From Ruminococcaceae bacterium YAD3003 (GTDB taxonomy: Bacteria; Bacillota; Clostridia; Saccharofermentanales; Saccharofermentanaceae), in NCBI GenBank assembly GCA_900107185.1, contig FNPA01000002.1, positions 212,069 to 276,068 of the forward strand: a DNA stretch of 64,000 nt, read 5' to 3'. Of the stretch, positions 17,186-26,091 are shown one piece after another. Position 1 is the first letter of the stretch. Every line of letters begins with the position of its first letter. The position numbers were made by a program, and so were the translations under genes. Under the pieces are notes generated by a model. It ran no database searches, was not told the origin of the DNA, and saw nothing but the letters and a program-made list of their open reading frames with translations.

Positions 17186-18661
17186 ATGGATCCGAGAAAT
17201 AACGAACCTGAGATAAACATAAAAGACCTAGTCTTGGTCGTTCTGAAGAAGCTTGGAATCATGCTTATTGCAGGTGCGATTCTTGGCGGAGCTCTGTTCT
17301 CATATAAAGTAATTAAGCGTGTAAAGACGAATGATATTCTTGATGTTTCTGTAAAGCTTAGTGACACCGAGACTGATGTTCAGTATGAGCTCCGTGTTCA
17401 GAATATCAACAGAGCCAGAGGTTATGTCGATATGATTTCTAATCTCAGCAAACAGATCGACCATCAGAGAACATATATAGCTGAATCTCTTTATATGCAG
17501 ATAGATGCTGAGAACGTATATCAGGCTACAGCACAAATTACACTCACATTGGATAATAGCGATGTAAATGGTATAGATACTGCTTTGTTTGGTGCATATG
17601 ACCGTGATATTAAGGCAGGTAATTACTTAGATGATTATGCTAAGCAGATAGGCACAAAACCGGACTATATCAAAGAGTTGATTTCATTCAGCAGCACTGC
17701 TGCCAATAACACAATAATCAGTATTGATTCGGATGTTGATAGAGTTGGTTCCATGTATGTCAACGTTTTTGGACCTTCCCGAGATTTTTGTGATGACGTT
17801 ATGGATCTTGTTATTAATGAGATAAATTCTGTTTATGATGATTTAAATGGTTCAGTAGCAAAGCACACTATTGCGCTTGTCGGTGTTCAGCAATTTCAAA
17901 AAATTGATAACGCTATCAGAGATGGTCAGATCAGTCATACCAATACTATAAACACTTTGCAGAATCAGATTGCCTCTTGTAATGATCAACTCGATAAGGT
18001 TGCAAAGGAGTTAGGTGTTTCCAGTAAGGAAGATATATTGAGTTATTTTGAAACTCATGAGGAAGTAAAGGTTAATGCTGAGAATTTACCGGCAGGTACT
18101 TCTGAAAAATATATTAGCCGTTGGTCAATGATCAAACCGGGCATTAAATATGGAGCGGTTGGATTTGTCGGCGGAGCTTTTGTTGTTGCTGCTTTAGTAG
18201 TTCTTAACTACATTTTCAGCCGCAGAATTAAGACACAGGCACAGTTCTTTGGTTTATTCACCATGGTTAAAAAGATTGGTGTTATGAAACCTTTAGGTAA
18301 GAAATCCAAGTACGTTTCTTTTATTGAGGTAAAAGCTGAAGATGATTCAAAGCTTAGCTCTGATAATGTAAAGAAGCTCATCAGTGCCAATTATTCTAAT
18401 CTTACAAAAAATTGCGGTAAGGTATTGATCACAGGTACAGGTGATAAGAAAGCAATGGAAGAGGCTTATAAGTCACTTAAGCTAAAAGGTGATTTTAAGC
18501 CGGATATGTTTAATAATCCTGAAGTTCTTGCATCAGTTCCTGAATATGACGGAATCGTTCTTATGGAGCAGCGTAAGGTGTCATTAATTAGAGATGTTGA
18601 AAATGAGATTAATCTTATTTCAAATGGTGGCACACCTATTATCGGAGCAATAATCATCTAA
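17186..18661 (+). CDS. Wzz-type polysaccharide co-polymerase with degenerate BY-kinase-like domain
   Basis: A 491-residue membrane protein that should set polymer chain length. One membrane helix lies near the N-terminus (about 17-36), a long extracytoplasmic part with a coiled-coil-like stretch follows, and a second helix is at about 318-343. The remaining 150 cytoplasmic residues resemble the fold of a bacterial tyrosine kinase: KVLITGTGDKKAMEEAYKSL sits where the Walker A strand-loop-helix would be but lacks GxxxxGK[ST], and YDGIVLMEQRKVSLIRDVENEINLIS resembles the late kinase segment. So it is probably a catalytically dead, kinase-like sensing domain (inference). First gene of the operon. 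Confidence 0.8.
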   Translation: MDPRNNEPEINIKDLVLVVLKKLGIMLIAGAILGGALFSYKVIKRVKTNDILDVSVKLSDTETDVQYELRVQNINRARGYVDMISNLSKQIDHQRTYIAESLYMQIDAENVYQATAQITLTLDNSDVNGIDTALFGAYDRDIKAGNYLDDYAKQIGTKPDYIKELISFSSTAANNTIISIDSDVDRVGSMYVNVFGPSRDFCDDVMDLVINEINSVYDDLNGSVAKHTIALVGVQQFQKIDNAIRDGQISHTNTINTLQNQIASCNDQLDKVAKELGVSSKEDILSYFETHEEVKVNAENLPAGTSEKYISRWSMIKPGIKYGAVGFVGGAFVVAALVVLNYIFSRRIKTQAQFFGLFTMVKKIGVMKPLGKKSKYVSFIEVKAEDDSKLSSDNVKKLISANYSNLTKNCGKVLITGTGDKKAMEEAYKSLKLKGDFKPDMFNNPEVLASVPEYDGIVLMEQRKVSLIRDVENEINLISNGGTPIIGAIII

Positions 18662-18686
18662 TTTTTACAAGGCAAGGTTCAATCAA

Positions 18687-20618
18687 TTGACAGATAATTC
18701 TAAGTTAAAACCATATAAGAGCAAGCATTGGGTGTATAGAGCACTTGTTCTTGCTATTCTTGATTTTATTTTGATGGCGCTTAGCTTTATTGCGGCACTT
18801 CTTATCAGATTTGATTTTAAGTTTTCGGTTATCGATCAGGAATATGTTGATCAGGCTTTACTAGTTGTTCCTATCTGCGCTGTGCTAATTATCGTACTGC
18901 TATTTATCTTCAAGATGTATAACAGTATTTGGCGCTTTGTTTCATTTACTGAATTTGAGCGAATAGTTAAGGCTTGGGTTTGCTTTACAATTATCGTTTT
19001 TGTTGCTTCAGTAATTGATGAGAAGATTACTGGTATTAGAAGACTCCCAATTGCAGTTTGGGTAATGGCAGTAGTGTTTGGTTTTGTATCCACTACTGCA
19101 TTGAGGTTCGGATTCAGATTTATCAATTTCTTCAATAGGGATAAATCTGTTACCAAAGACTGTTCAAATATTATGATCATCGGTGCGGGTGCATGCGGTA
19201 AGGATGCGATTCATGAGATCGTTATGAGCCGACATGTTAATGCACGAGTGTGTTGTGCTATCGACGATAACCCGGTAAAGATTGGTCGCGAAATCGATGG
19301 TGTTCCTATTGTAGGTAATCGTGAAGATATACCTAAAATAGCTGAAGAATATAAGATTGACGAGATTATTTTTGCTATACCTGATGCCAAGGGTGTTGAC
19401 CGTAAAGAAATATTGGATATCTGTTCAACTACTGGCTGTAAGGTGCGGGTAATACCCGGTATTTACCAGATGATCGATGGTTCTGTAACCGTCAGCAACA
19501 TCAGAAATGTAGAGATCATCGACCTTTTGGGCAGAGACCCTGTTAAGGCGAATGTAGAGCGTATCAGAGAATATATTACTGATAAGGTTGTAATGGTTAC
19601 TGGCGGTGGTGGCTCTATTGGTTCGGAGTTGTGCAGGCAGATAGCCATGGCAAAACCAAAACTGCTTATCATATTCGATATATATGAGAATAATGCATTC
19701 TGGATTGAACGTGAATTGCGTGCTAAGTATGGCGACAGTCTTAACTTGATAGCGCTTATCGGATCTGTCAGAAATACAAATAGAGTAAACTCTGTTCTTG
19801 ATAAATATCGGCCGGATATTATCTTCCATGCTGCAGCACATAAACATGTACCGTTAATGGAAGGATCGCCCAACGAAGCTATTAAGAATAACTGTGGCGG
19901 TACTTATAAGATGGCTCAGGCAGCCATTAAGTATGGTGTTAAACGTTTTGTTTTGATCTCGACAGATAAGGCTGTAAATCCGACTAATGTCATGGGTGCT
20001 TCTAAACGAATATGTGAGATGGTTATCCAAATGATGGATAGAAAAGCCCAGGCAATGTATGACCGTGGTGAGATTAAGGTCAGGACCACATTCTCAGCTG
20101 TCAGATTTGGTAATGTTTTGGGTTCAAACGGCTCTGTTCTTAAGATATTTGAGAAACAGATAGCTGCTGGAGGACCGGTTACGGTAACTGATAAGAATAT
20201 TATCAGGTATTTCATGACGATACCTGAAGCGGTAGTTCTTGTAATGGAATCTGGTGCCTATGCCCAAGGCGGAGAAATCTTCGTTCTTAATATGGGTGAT
20301 CCTGTCAAGATCGATGATGTTGCAAGACGTATGATCAAACTCTCAGGTTTTACACCTGATGTCGATATTAAGATTGAATATACCGGACTTAGACCAGGTG
20401 AAAAACTATACGAAGAACGCCTGATGGATGAAGAGGGATTAAGAGAGACAGAAGAGAACAAGGATATCTCTATTGCCCGTCCTATTCCTATGGATGATGA
20501 AGAGTTTGTTGCTCAACTTGATGAACTGCTTGAGGCAGCAAAAGCTGAAACTGCTGGCATTAAGCAGCTGGTTGCTAAGATTGTAAAGACATATAGTCCT
20601 AAAAATGAGGAATTGTAA
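18687..20618 (+). CDS. membrane-bound nucleotide-sugar 4,6-dehydratase, WbpM/PglF/CapD type
   Basis: A 643-residue protein with four N-terminal membrane helices (about 15-130), a first Rossmann-like domain (IMIIGAGACGKDAIHEI, about 155) and a C-terminal extended SDR domain starting at VTGGGGSIGSELCRQIA (about 289). Active-site features are FHAAAHKHVPLMEGSPNEAIKNN and STDKAVNPTNVMGASKR, typical of large UDP-GlcNAc 4,6-dehydratases, where Asp/Lys replace the usual Tyr. It should make a UDP-4-keto-6-deoxy sugar for the aminotransferase that follows, whose ATG overlaps its stop codon. Start TTG 18687, with a weak AAGG site. Confidence 0.9.
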   Translation: MTDNSKLKPYKSKHWVYRALVLAILDFILMALSFIAALLIRFDFKFSVIDQEYVDQALLVVPICAVLIIVLLFIFKMYNSIWRFVSFTEFERIVKAWVCFTIIVFVASVIDEKITGIRRLPIAVWVMAVVFGFVSTTALRFGFRFINFFNRDKSVTKDCSNIMIIGAGACGKDAIHEIVMSRHVNARVCCAIDDNPVKIGREIDGVPIVGNREDIPKIAEEYKIDEIIFAIPDAKGVDRKEILDICSTTGCKVRVIPGIYQMIDGSVTVSNIRNVEIIDLLGRDPVKANVERIREYITDKVVMVTGGGGSIGSELCRQIAMAKPKLLIIFDIYENNAFWIERELRAKYGDSLNLIALIGSVRNTNRVNSVLDKYRPDIIFHAAAHKHVPLMEGSPNEAIKNNCGGTYKMAQAAIKYGVKRFVLISTDKAVNPTNVMGASKRICEMVIQMMDRKAQAMYDRGEIKVRTTFSAVRFGNVLGSNGSVLKIFEKQIAAGGPVTVTDKNIIRYFMTIPEAVVLVMESGAYAQGGEIFVLNMGDPVKIDDVARRMIKLSGFTPDVDIKIEYTGLRPGEKLYEERLMDEEGLRETEENKDISIARPIPMDDEEFVAQLDELLEAAKAETAGIKQLVAKIVKTYSPKNEEL

Positions 20619-21877
20619 TGGAAGATCTAAATATTTCTCCGAGAAAAATATCATTCTCACCACCGGATATTTCTGAGTTGGAGATAAACGAAGTGGCAGA
20701 TTGTTTAAGATCCGGTTGGATTACTACCGGCCCTCGAACAAAAGAATTAGAGAAGCGTTTGGCAGAATACGTCGGTACTTCGAAGTGCGTTTGTCTGTCA
20801 TCTGCGACTGCTTCTGAAGAGTTAAATCTCAGAATACTCGGAATAGGTGAGGGAGATGAAGTAATTGTTCCTGCTTATACTTATTCTGCTTCTGCAGCAG
20901 CAGCAATTCATGTAGGTGCTACTGTAGTTTTTGTTGATAGCCAGAAAGATAGTCCAGAGATGGATTATGATGCTATGGAAGCTGCTATTACTGAAAAGAC
21001 CAAGGCTATTATTCCTGTTGATCTTGGTGGTGTAGTGTGCGATTATGACCGCATTTTTGAGGTCGTAGAACGCAAGCGTGATTTGTTTAACCCTTCGGGT
21101 AATAACGATTTAGGACAACGCATCCAGAAGGCATTAGGACGTATTGCTGTTGTTGCTGACTGTGCTCATGCCTTGGGAAGTTCCTGGCATGGTAAGATGG
21201 CTGGTTCTATTGCTGATTTCACATCTTTCTCTTTCCATGCGGTTAAGAATTTTACTACTGCTGAAGGCGGCGCAAGTGTTTGGAGAGACATACCAGGTAT
21301 AGATAACGATGAGATCTATAAGTGGTTCCAACTTTACAGTCTACATGGTCAGAATAAGGATGCTTTGGCTAAGTCTCAATTAGGCAGCTGGGAATATGAC
21401 ATTATTGCACCTCTTTATAAGTGCAATATGACTGATATCATGGCTTCTATCGGTTTAAGGCAACTTGACCGTTATCAGGATTTATTGCAAAGAAGAGAAG
21501 TAATTATTGATGAATATAACAGGATGTGTGACAGTCTTGGACTTGAACATATTAGGCATTCAGGCGAAGATTACAAATCGTGCGGACACCTTTATATTGT
21601 AAGGATCCCGGGTATTAGTGATGAGCAGAGAAGAGATGTAATTGTAAAGATGGCTGAACAGGGTATCTCCTGTAATGTCCACTATAAGCCTCTTCCTATG
21701 ATGACTGCATATAAATCTTGTGATCATGTAAAAGACGGCGGTGTAGATATAAAGGATTTTCCTAATGCTTATCATCTCTACGAGAATGAGATAACACTGC
21801 CGTTGCATACACTACTCTCTGATGAAGATGTTAAATATATCGTCTATTGGTTTACCAAGATAGTTCAGGGTCTCTAA
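20618..21877 (+). CDS. DegT/DnrJ/EryC1 family sugar aminotransferase
   Basis: A 419-residue PLP enzyme that aminates keto-sugar nucleotides. Lys210 in FHAVKNFTTAEGG should form the Schiff base; ADCAHALGS (Asp181) contacts the pyridine nitrogen and TGPRTKELEKRLAEY is the family's N-terminal motif. Together with the preceding dehydratase it would give a UDP-4-amino-4,6-dideoxy sugar, as in bacillosamine-like routes. No acetyltransferase of the PglD type is adjacent, so the amino group may remain free or be modified elsewhere (inference). A central insertion (about 150-170, ERKRDLFNPSGNNDLGQRI) is longer than in most members. Confidence 0.92.
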   Translation: MEDLNISPRKISFSPPDISELEINEVADCLRSGWITTGPRTKELEKRLAEYVGTSKCVCLSSATASEELNLRILGIGEGDEVIVPAYTYSASAAAAIHVGATVVFVDSQKDSPEMDYDAMEAAITEKTKAIIPVDLGGVVCDYDRIFEVVERKRDLFNPSGNNDLGQRIQKALGRIAVVADCAHALGSSWHGKMAGSIADFTSFSFHAVKNFTTAEGGASVWRDIPGIDNDEIYKWFQLYSLHGQNKDALAKSQLGSWEYDIIAPLYKCNMTDIMASIGLRQLDRYQDLLQRREVIIDEYNRMCDSLGLEHIRHSGEDYKSCGHLYIVRIPGISDEQRRDVIVKMAEQGISCNVHYKPLPMMTAYKSCDHVKDGGVDIKDFPNAYHLYENEITLPLHTLLSDEDVKYIVYWFTKIVQGL

Positions 21878-21878
21878 G

Positions 21879-22604
21879 ATGCCGGATGAAAAAAAGAGGT
21901 TAAATCCCACAAGATGGTATGTTTTACCTAAATGGGAGCAGCTTCCTGATGAACTTAAATCAGAAGCTGTGAGACCTTACTATGAAGCTTTGTCTAAGCA
22001 TAAAGCAGGCTTATTCTTTAAGCGTGTTTTTGATGTGTGTGCAGCTCTAGATCTTATTGTCCTTTTAGGAATTCCTATGTTGATCATAGCGATTATGATC
22101 AAGTGTGATTCAAAAGGACCTGTATTCTTCAGACAAGAAAGAGTTACTACTTATGGTGCGAAGTTCAGAATTCATAAATTCAGAACTATGGTTAATAATG
22201 CCGACAAAATTGGAAGTGCAGTAACTGTAGAAAATGATAACAGAATAACTAAGATCGGTTCAAAACTCAGGAATCACAGGCTTGATGAGTTCCCTCAGTT
22301 ATTTGATGTCTTAGCTGGAACTATGAGTTTTGTCGGAACCAGACCTGAAGTAGTCAAATATGTAGACAAGTATACTGATGAGATGAATGCAACTTTACTC
22401 CTTCCTGCGGGTATTACATCACTTGCCAGTATTGAATATAAGGACGAAGCTGAACTCCTTGAGAATGCTGAAAATGCAGATGAAGTCTATATAAATGATG
22501 TCCTTCCAGCCAAAATGGAGATCAATCTCAAATCAGTTAAAGAATTTGGCTTTTTCAAGGATATTTGCGTGCTATTTAAGACTATAGCAGCTGTTTTCTC
22601 CTAA
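21879..22604 (+). CDS. short phosphoglycosyl transferase, PglC/WcaJ family
   Basis: A 241-residue initiating transferase that moves a sugar-phosphate from UDP-sugar to undecaprenyl phosphate. It has one membrane (re-entrant) helix at about 48-70 (FFKRVFDVCAALDLIVLLGIPML), then the family core: GPVFFRQERVTTYGAKFRIHKFRTM with the basic RFR-type segment, NHRLDEFPQLFDVLAGTMSFVGTRPE with the catalytic Asp-Glu dyad. It probably uses the amino sugar made by the two preceding genes, so these three genes form an initiation module. It ends the first polysaccharide unit. Confidence 0.9.
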   Translation: MPDEKKRLNPTRWYVLPKWEQLPDELKSEAVRPYYEALSKHKAGLFFKRVFDVCAALDLIVLLGIPMLIIAIMIKCDSKGPVFFRQERVTTYGAKFRIHKFRTMVNNADKIGSAVTVENDNRITKIGSKLRNHRLDEFPQLFDVLAGTMSFVGTRPEVVKYVDKYTDEMNATLLLPAGITSLASIEYKDEAELLENAENADEVYINDVLPAKMEINLKSVKEFGFFKDICVLFKTIAAVFS

Positions 22605-22710
22605 ATCGCAAATTTGTTTTACATCCAACTATCACTTTAACCAAATCACCTCAATATTGCCCTATATATATTATTTATAATATTTTAGGGAATAATGATA
22701 AAATATCGTT

Positions 22711-23235
22711 ATGTGGTACGTTGTACAAGTGCGCACTGGCGACGAGTTGAAAATCGCAGACAGATTGCATCTCGAAGTCAAAACTGACGATGAGGATATC
22801 TTCGTTCCTTTATTTGAACGAAGAAAATGTATCAGGGGTGAATGGACAAAGGTTACGACTCCGTTATTTCCGGGATATGTTTTCTTCCAAACAAATGATG
22901 TTGAAGATATGTACGGGCGTCTTAAGAAAATAGATGCTTTTACAAGAGTCCTCAAGACTGGAGATTGTTATACTCCTATTTCTTCGGAAGAAGAGAGGTT
23001 CATTGATACCTTAACCGGAGACGATCACATTGCGGAGCAATCTGTTGGTGTGATTGAGGGAGATAAGATCATCGTCATGCGTGGTCCGTTGTACGGTCTT
23101 GAAGGAAGTATTGTTAAGGTCAACCGACATAAACGTATTGCAATAATCAGGGCTGAATTTATGGGTGGTCCACGAGATATTAAGGTAGGTCTTGAGATTA
23201 TAGACAAGAGACCTGCTGAAATAAAAGATCAGTAA
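22711..23235 (+). CDS. loaP: LoaP-type NusG paralogue, transcription antiterminator
   Basis: A 174-residue specialised NusG. The NGN domain begins MWYVVQVRTGDELKIADRL and contains PLFPGYVFFQT (about 49-60), the hallmark that contacts RNA polymerase; a KOW domain follows at about 110-170 (IVMRGPLYGLEGSIVKVNRHKRIAIIRAEF). LoaP proteins in Bacillota stop RNA polymerase terminating inside long polyketide or polysaccharide operons and recognise an RNA hairpin in the target leader. Here it stands directly before a second, very long glycan operon with a leader hairpin. The ribosome site is weak. The 106-bp AT-rich gap upstream may hold a promoter, but no clear -35 is seen. Confidence 0.85.
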   Translation: MWYVVQVRTGDELKIADRLHLEVKTDDEDIFVPLFERRKCIRGEWTKVTTPLFPGYVFFQTNDVEDMYGRLKKIDAFTRVLKTGDCYTPISSEEERFIDTLTGDDHIAEQSVGVIEGDKIIVMRGPLYGLEGSIVKVNRHKRIAIIRAEFMGGPRDIKVGLEIIDKRPAEIKDQ

Positions 23236-23282
23236 ACTATTTCTTCCGTAATCGTCGCCGCCGTGCGCGTTGCAGAACTTTA

Positions 23283-23345
23283 GTTGTCAGAGCTGCCTTA
23301 ACATGGGGAGTTATTCTCCATAGCGTAGCTTGCTCTGATTACAAC
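23283..23345 (+). promoter_or_regulatory. leader hairpin, candidate LoaP recognition element
   Basis: GTTGTCAGAGC (23283-23293) pairs with GCTCTG (23332-23337) and, after a 3-nt ATT bulge, ACAAC (23341-23345). Inside, ATGGGGA pairs with TCTCCAT around GTTAT. The element lies between loaP and the first gene of the operon it should control. The structure is seen; the LoaP link is inferred. Confidence 0.5.
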
Positions 23346-23382
23346 AAAGAATACGGGAGAACTAATAAAAGAGGTAAACAAC

Positions 23383-24825
23383 GTGTATAAAAGAAATGCG
23401 CAGGGATGGTCAAAGCACTTGGATTTTATGGTGCTTGATATTATTGTCCTTCAGCTAGCATACATTATTGCGTATTTCATTCGTAATCGTGACTGGGTTT
23501 ATTCTGTTCATGAGTATAGAACTCTTGGTCTGGTTTTATTTATTGCTGATGTACTAGTTATTGTTTTGAATAATTCTCTTCACGATGTAATAAAAAGAGG
23601 ATATCTCAGAGAAGCTTTTGAACATGTTAAACATAGTGTTCTCGTGCTTGCTGTAGTTCTGGCCTATTTCTTTTCTTCTCAATTGGGCGATTTTTATTCT
23701 AGATTAGTATTAGGCTATACGTTTGTTTTGTATGTTTTTGTCGGATATGGTGTAAGAGTTCTTTGGAAGACTATTCTTAGACATACAAGTTTCAGAAGAG
23801 AACGAAACAATATGTTAGTTGTTGCTTCTTTAGATTCTGCAGAAACAATACTTACTAGACTTTTAAGTGATAAGCAAGCCGGATATCAGATCGTTGGTTT
23901 GGTATTGGTTGAGACAACTAATCTTCAAAGTGTAAATGGTGTTCCTGTTGTAACTGATATTAAGAATGCTGCTCAGTATATTGCTAAGGAATGGGTAGAT
24001 TCTGTTTATGTTGATGCTCCTGTAAATGATAAGAAAGTACTTAAGCTTATGGATGCTTGCGCAACGATGGCTGTTCCTACTCATTATCATGTTCCTTACA
24101 TGAGCCGTAATAAGGTTAAGAGATTTTCTGAGAAGATTGGTGGAACGACAGTACTTACAACAGCAATCAATTATGCTACACCTGTTCAGATTTTGATAAA
24201 GAGAGTGTTTGATGTCTTTGCCGGAATTGCAGGAAGTATAATAGCTTTGCTCATTATGGCTATTGTTGGACCTATCATTAAGATCCAGTCTCCTGGCCCT
24301 ATCCTCTTCAAGCAGGAACGTATCGGTAAAAACGGTAAACACATCTATATTTATAAGATTCGTTCAATGAGAATGGATGCTGAAGAATTAAAGCAGCAAC
24401 TTATGAAGGAAAACCGTGTTAAAGACGGAATGATGTTCAAGATGGATTTTGATCCTAGAATTATTGGTAACAAGATTCTTCCTGATGGAACTAAGAAAAC
24501 TGGTATTGGTGAGTTCATCAGAAAGACCAGCCTTGATGAGTTTCCTCAGTTCTTTAACGTTCTTATGGGAGAGATGTCCACAGTTGGAACCAGACCTCCT
24601 ACAATTGATGAATTTGAAAAATATCACTTTCACCACAGAGCAAGAATGGCTGTTAAACCTGGAATTACCGGTATGTGGCAGGTAAGTGGTAGAAGTGAGA
24701 TTACAGATTTTGAAGAAGTTGTAAGACTTGATACTGAGTATATTTCAAACTGGAGCCTTGGTCTGGATTTAAAGATATTGATTAAAACAATAGGAGTTTT
24801 GTTCTCGCATAAGGGTGCGATGTAA
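23383..24825 (+). CDS. polyprenyl glycosylphosphotransferase, WbaP-like, full length
   Basis: A 480-residue initiating transferase of the long type: four or five N-terminal membrane helices (about 10-130), a CoA-binding-like Rossmann domain (about 140-260, NMLVVASLDSAETILTRLL), a membrane helix (LIKRVFDVFAGIAGSIIALLIMAIVGP) and the catalytic domain with GPILFKQERIGKNGKHIYIYKIRSMRMDAE and KTSLDEFPQFFNVLMGEMSTVGTRPP. It should load hexose-1-phosphate onto undecaprenyl phosphate and so start a glycan different from that of the short PglC-like enzyme upstream. Start GTG 23383 with AAGAGGT about 8 bp before it. First gene of the LoaP-preceded operon. Confidence 0.92.
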   Translation: MYKRNAQGWSKHLDFMVLDIIVLQLAYIIAYFIRNRDWVYSVHEYRTLGLVLFIADVLVIVLNNSLHDVIKRGYLREAFEHVKHSVLVLAVVLAYFFSSQLGDFYSRLVLGYTFVLYVFVGYGVRVLWKTILRHTSFRRERNNMLVVASLDSAETILTRLLSDKQAGYQIVGLVLVETTNLQSVNGVPVVTDIKNAAQYIAKEWVDSVYVDAPVNDKKVLKLMDACATMAVPTHYHVPYMSRNKVKRFSEKIGGTTVLTTAINYATPVQILIKRVFDVFAGIAGSIIALLIMAIVGPIIKIQSPGPILFKQERIGKNGKHIYIYKIRSMRMDAEELKQQLMKENRVKDGMMFKMDFDPRIIGNKILPDGTKKTGIGEFIRKTSLDEFPQFFNVLMGEMSTVGTRPPTIDEFEKYHFHHRARMAVKPGITGMWQVSGRSEITDFEEVVRLDTEYISNWSLGLDLKILIKTIGVLFSHKGAM

Positions 24826-24855
24826 TGTATATGTTTTTGGAAGAGTTATTAGGTT

Positions 24856-26091
24856 ATGACTAATAGTAAAACTGAAATTCAACATGTTTTTATTATAGGT
24901 TCGAAATCTATCGGTCAGTATGGTGGTTATGAGACGTTTGTTGACAGATTGATTGGCGAACATGAGAACAATGAATCGATTAAGTATCACATTGCTTGTA
25001 AGGCTAATGGCGATGGATATATGGATGAATCAAAACTTAATGGAATCACTGTAACTAAGAATTTTCCTGATGGTTCTGTTTCTGAATTTACATATAAAAA
25101 TGCACATATTTTTAAAATTAAATGTCCTAAGATCGGTCCTGCTGTGGCGATTTACTATGATCGAGCTGCATTGAAGTACTCCATTGAGTATTGCAAGTCT
25201 AATGGTATAGAAAATCCCATCTTTTACGTTTTGACTTGCCGAATTGGACTTTTTATTGCTGGTCTGGTTAAAAAAATCAAGAAGATTGGCGGAAAGTATT
25301 ATCTTAATCCGGATGGGCATGAGTGGAAACGTGCGAAGTGGTCTGGACCCGTCAGACGTTATTGGAAATGGTCTGAAAAGAAAATGGTAGGTCTTGCTGA
25401 TTTGGTTATTTGCGACTCTATCAATATAGAAAAATATATAAAAGAGCAATATGGTCATCCGAATACTACTTTTATTGCCTATGGAGCAGATATTGAGAAG
25501 TCATCTATGTCAGATGATGATCCTGTATTTAAATCATGGCTTGAAGAAAAAGGTCTTAGATCCAATGATTATTATCTTGTAGTTGGAAGATTTGTTCCTG
25601 AAAATAACTATGAGACGATGATTCGCGAATTTATGAATAGTAATAGTAAGAAGGATTTTGCAATTATTACTAATATGAATGACAAACTTAAGGCTTATTT
25701 GGAGTCAACACTTCATTTTTCTTCAGATCCAAGAATCAAGTTTGTTGGTACGGTATATAACAAAGATTTGCTTAAAAAAATACGTGAGAACGCATATGGA
25801 TATTTTCATGGACATGAAGTTGGTGGAACTAATCCAAGCCTTTTAGAAGCATTAGGTAGTACTGAACTTAATCTTTTATTGGATGTTGGTTTTAATAGAG
25901 AAGTAGGTGAAGATGCTGCACTTTATTGGACAAAGGAAGAAGGCAGTTTGAGCAAATTGATTGATGAAGCTGATCTTTTAGATTATGAAACAAGAAGTGT
26001 TTATGGAAAAAAAGCAAAAGAAAGAATTATGAATGCATATAGTTGGAAGTTTATTGGTGATGAGTATAAACGAGTGTTAATAGAATCATGA
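24856..26091 (+). CDS. glycosyltransferase, DUF1972/GT4 type (rhamnosyltransferase-like)
   Basis: A 411-residue GT-B enzyme. The N-terminal part HVFIIGSKSIGQYGGYETFVDRL matches DUF1972 (family pattern GxPAxYGGxET), common in cytoplasmic rhamnosyltransferases that add the second sugar to the lipid carrier. The C-terminal half carries LVVGRFVPENNYETMIREF and HGHEVGGTNPSLLEALGS, the GT4 donor-binding region with the E-x7-E pattern. dTDP-rhamnose genes at the end of the operon fit this donor. Its last bases overlap the next start (ATGA). Confidence 0.85.
   Translation: MTNSKTEIQHVFIIGSKSIGQYGGYETFVDRLIGEHENNESIKYHIACKANGDGYMDESKLNGITVTKNFPDGSVSEFTYKNAHIFKIKCPKIGPAVAIYYDRAALKYSIEYCKSNGIENPIFYVLTCRIGLFIAGLVKKIKKIGGKYYLNPDGHEWKRAKWSGPVRRYWKWSEKKMVGLADLVICDSINIEKYIKEQYGHPNTTFIAYGADIEKSSMSDDDPVFKSWLEEKGLRSNDYYLVVGRFVPENNYETMIREFMNSNSKKDFAIITNMNDKLKAYLESTLHFSSDPRIKFVGTVYNKDLLKKIRENAYGYFHGHEVGGTNPSLLEALGSTELNLLLDVGFNREVGEDAALYWTKEEGSLSKLIDEADLLDYETRSVYGKKAKERIMNAYSWKFIGDEYKRVLIES

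Noticed and set aside
22657..22681. TTGCCC/TATAAT as loaP promoter
   Set aside because: Spacer is only 13 bp; the AT-rich gap may hold a promoter but this pair is not acceptable.
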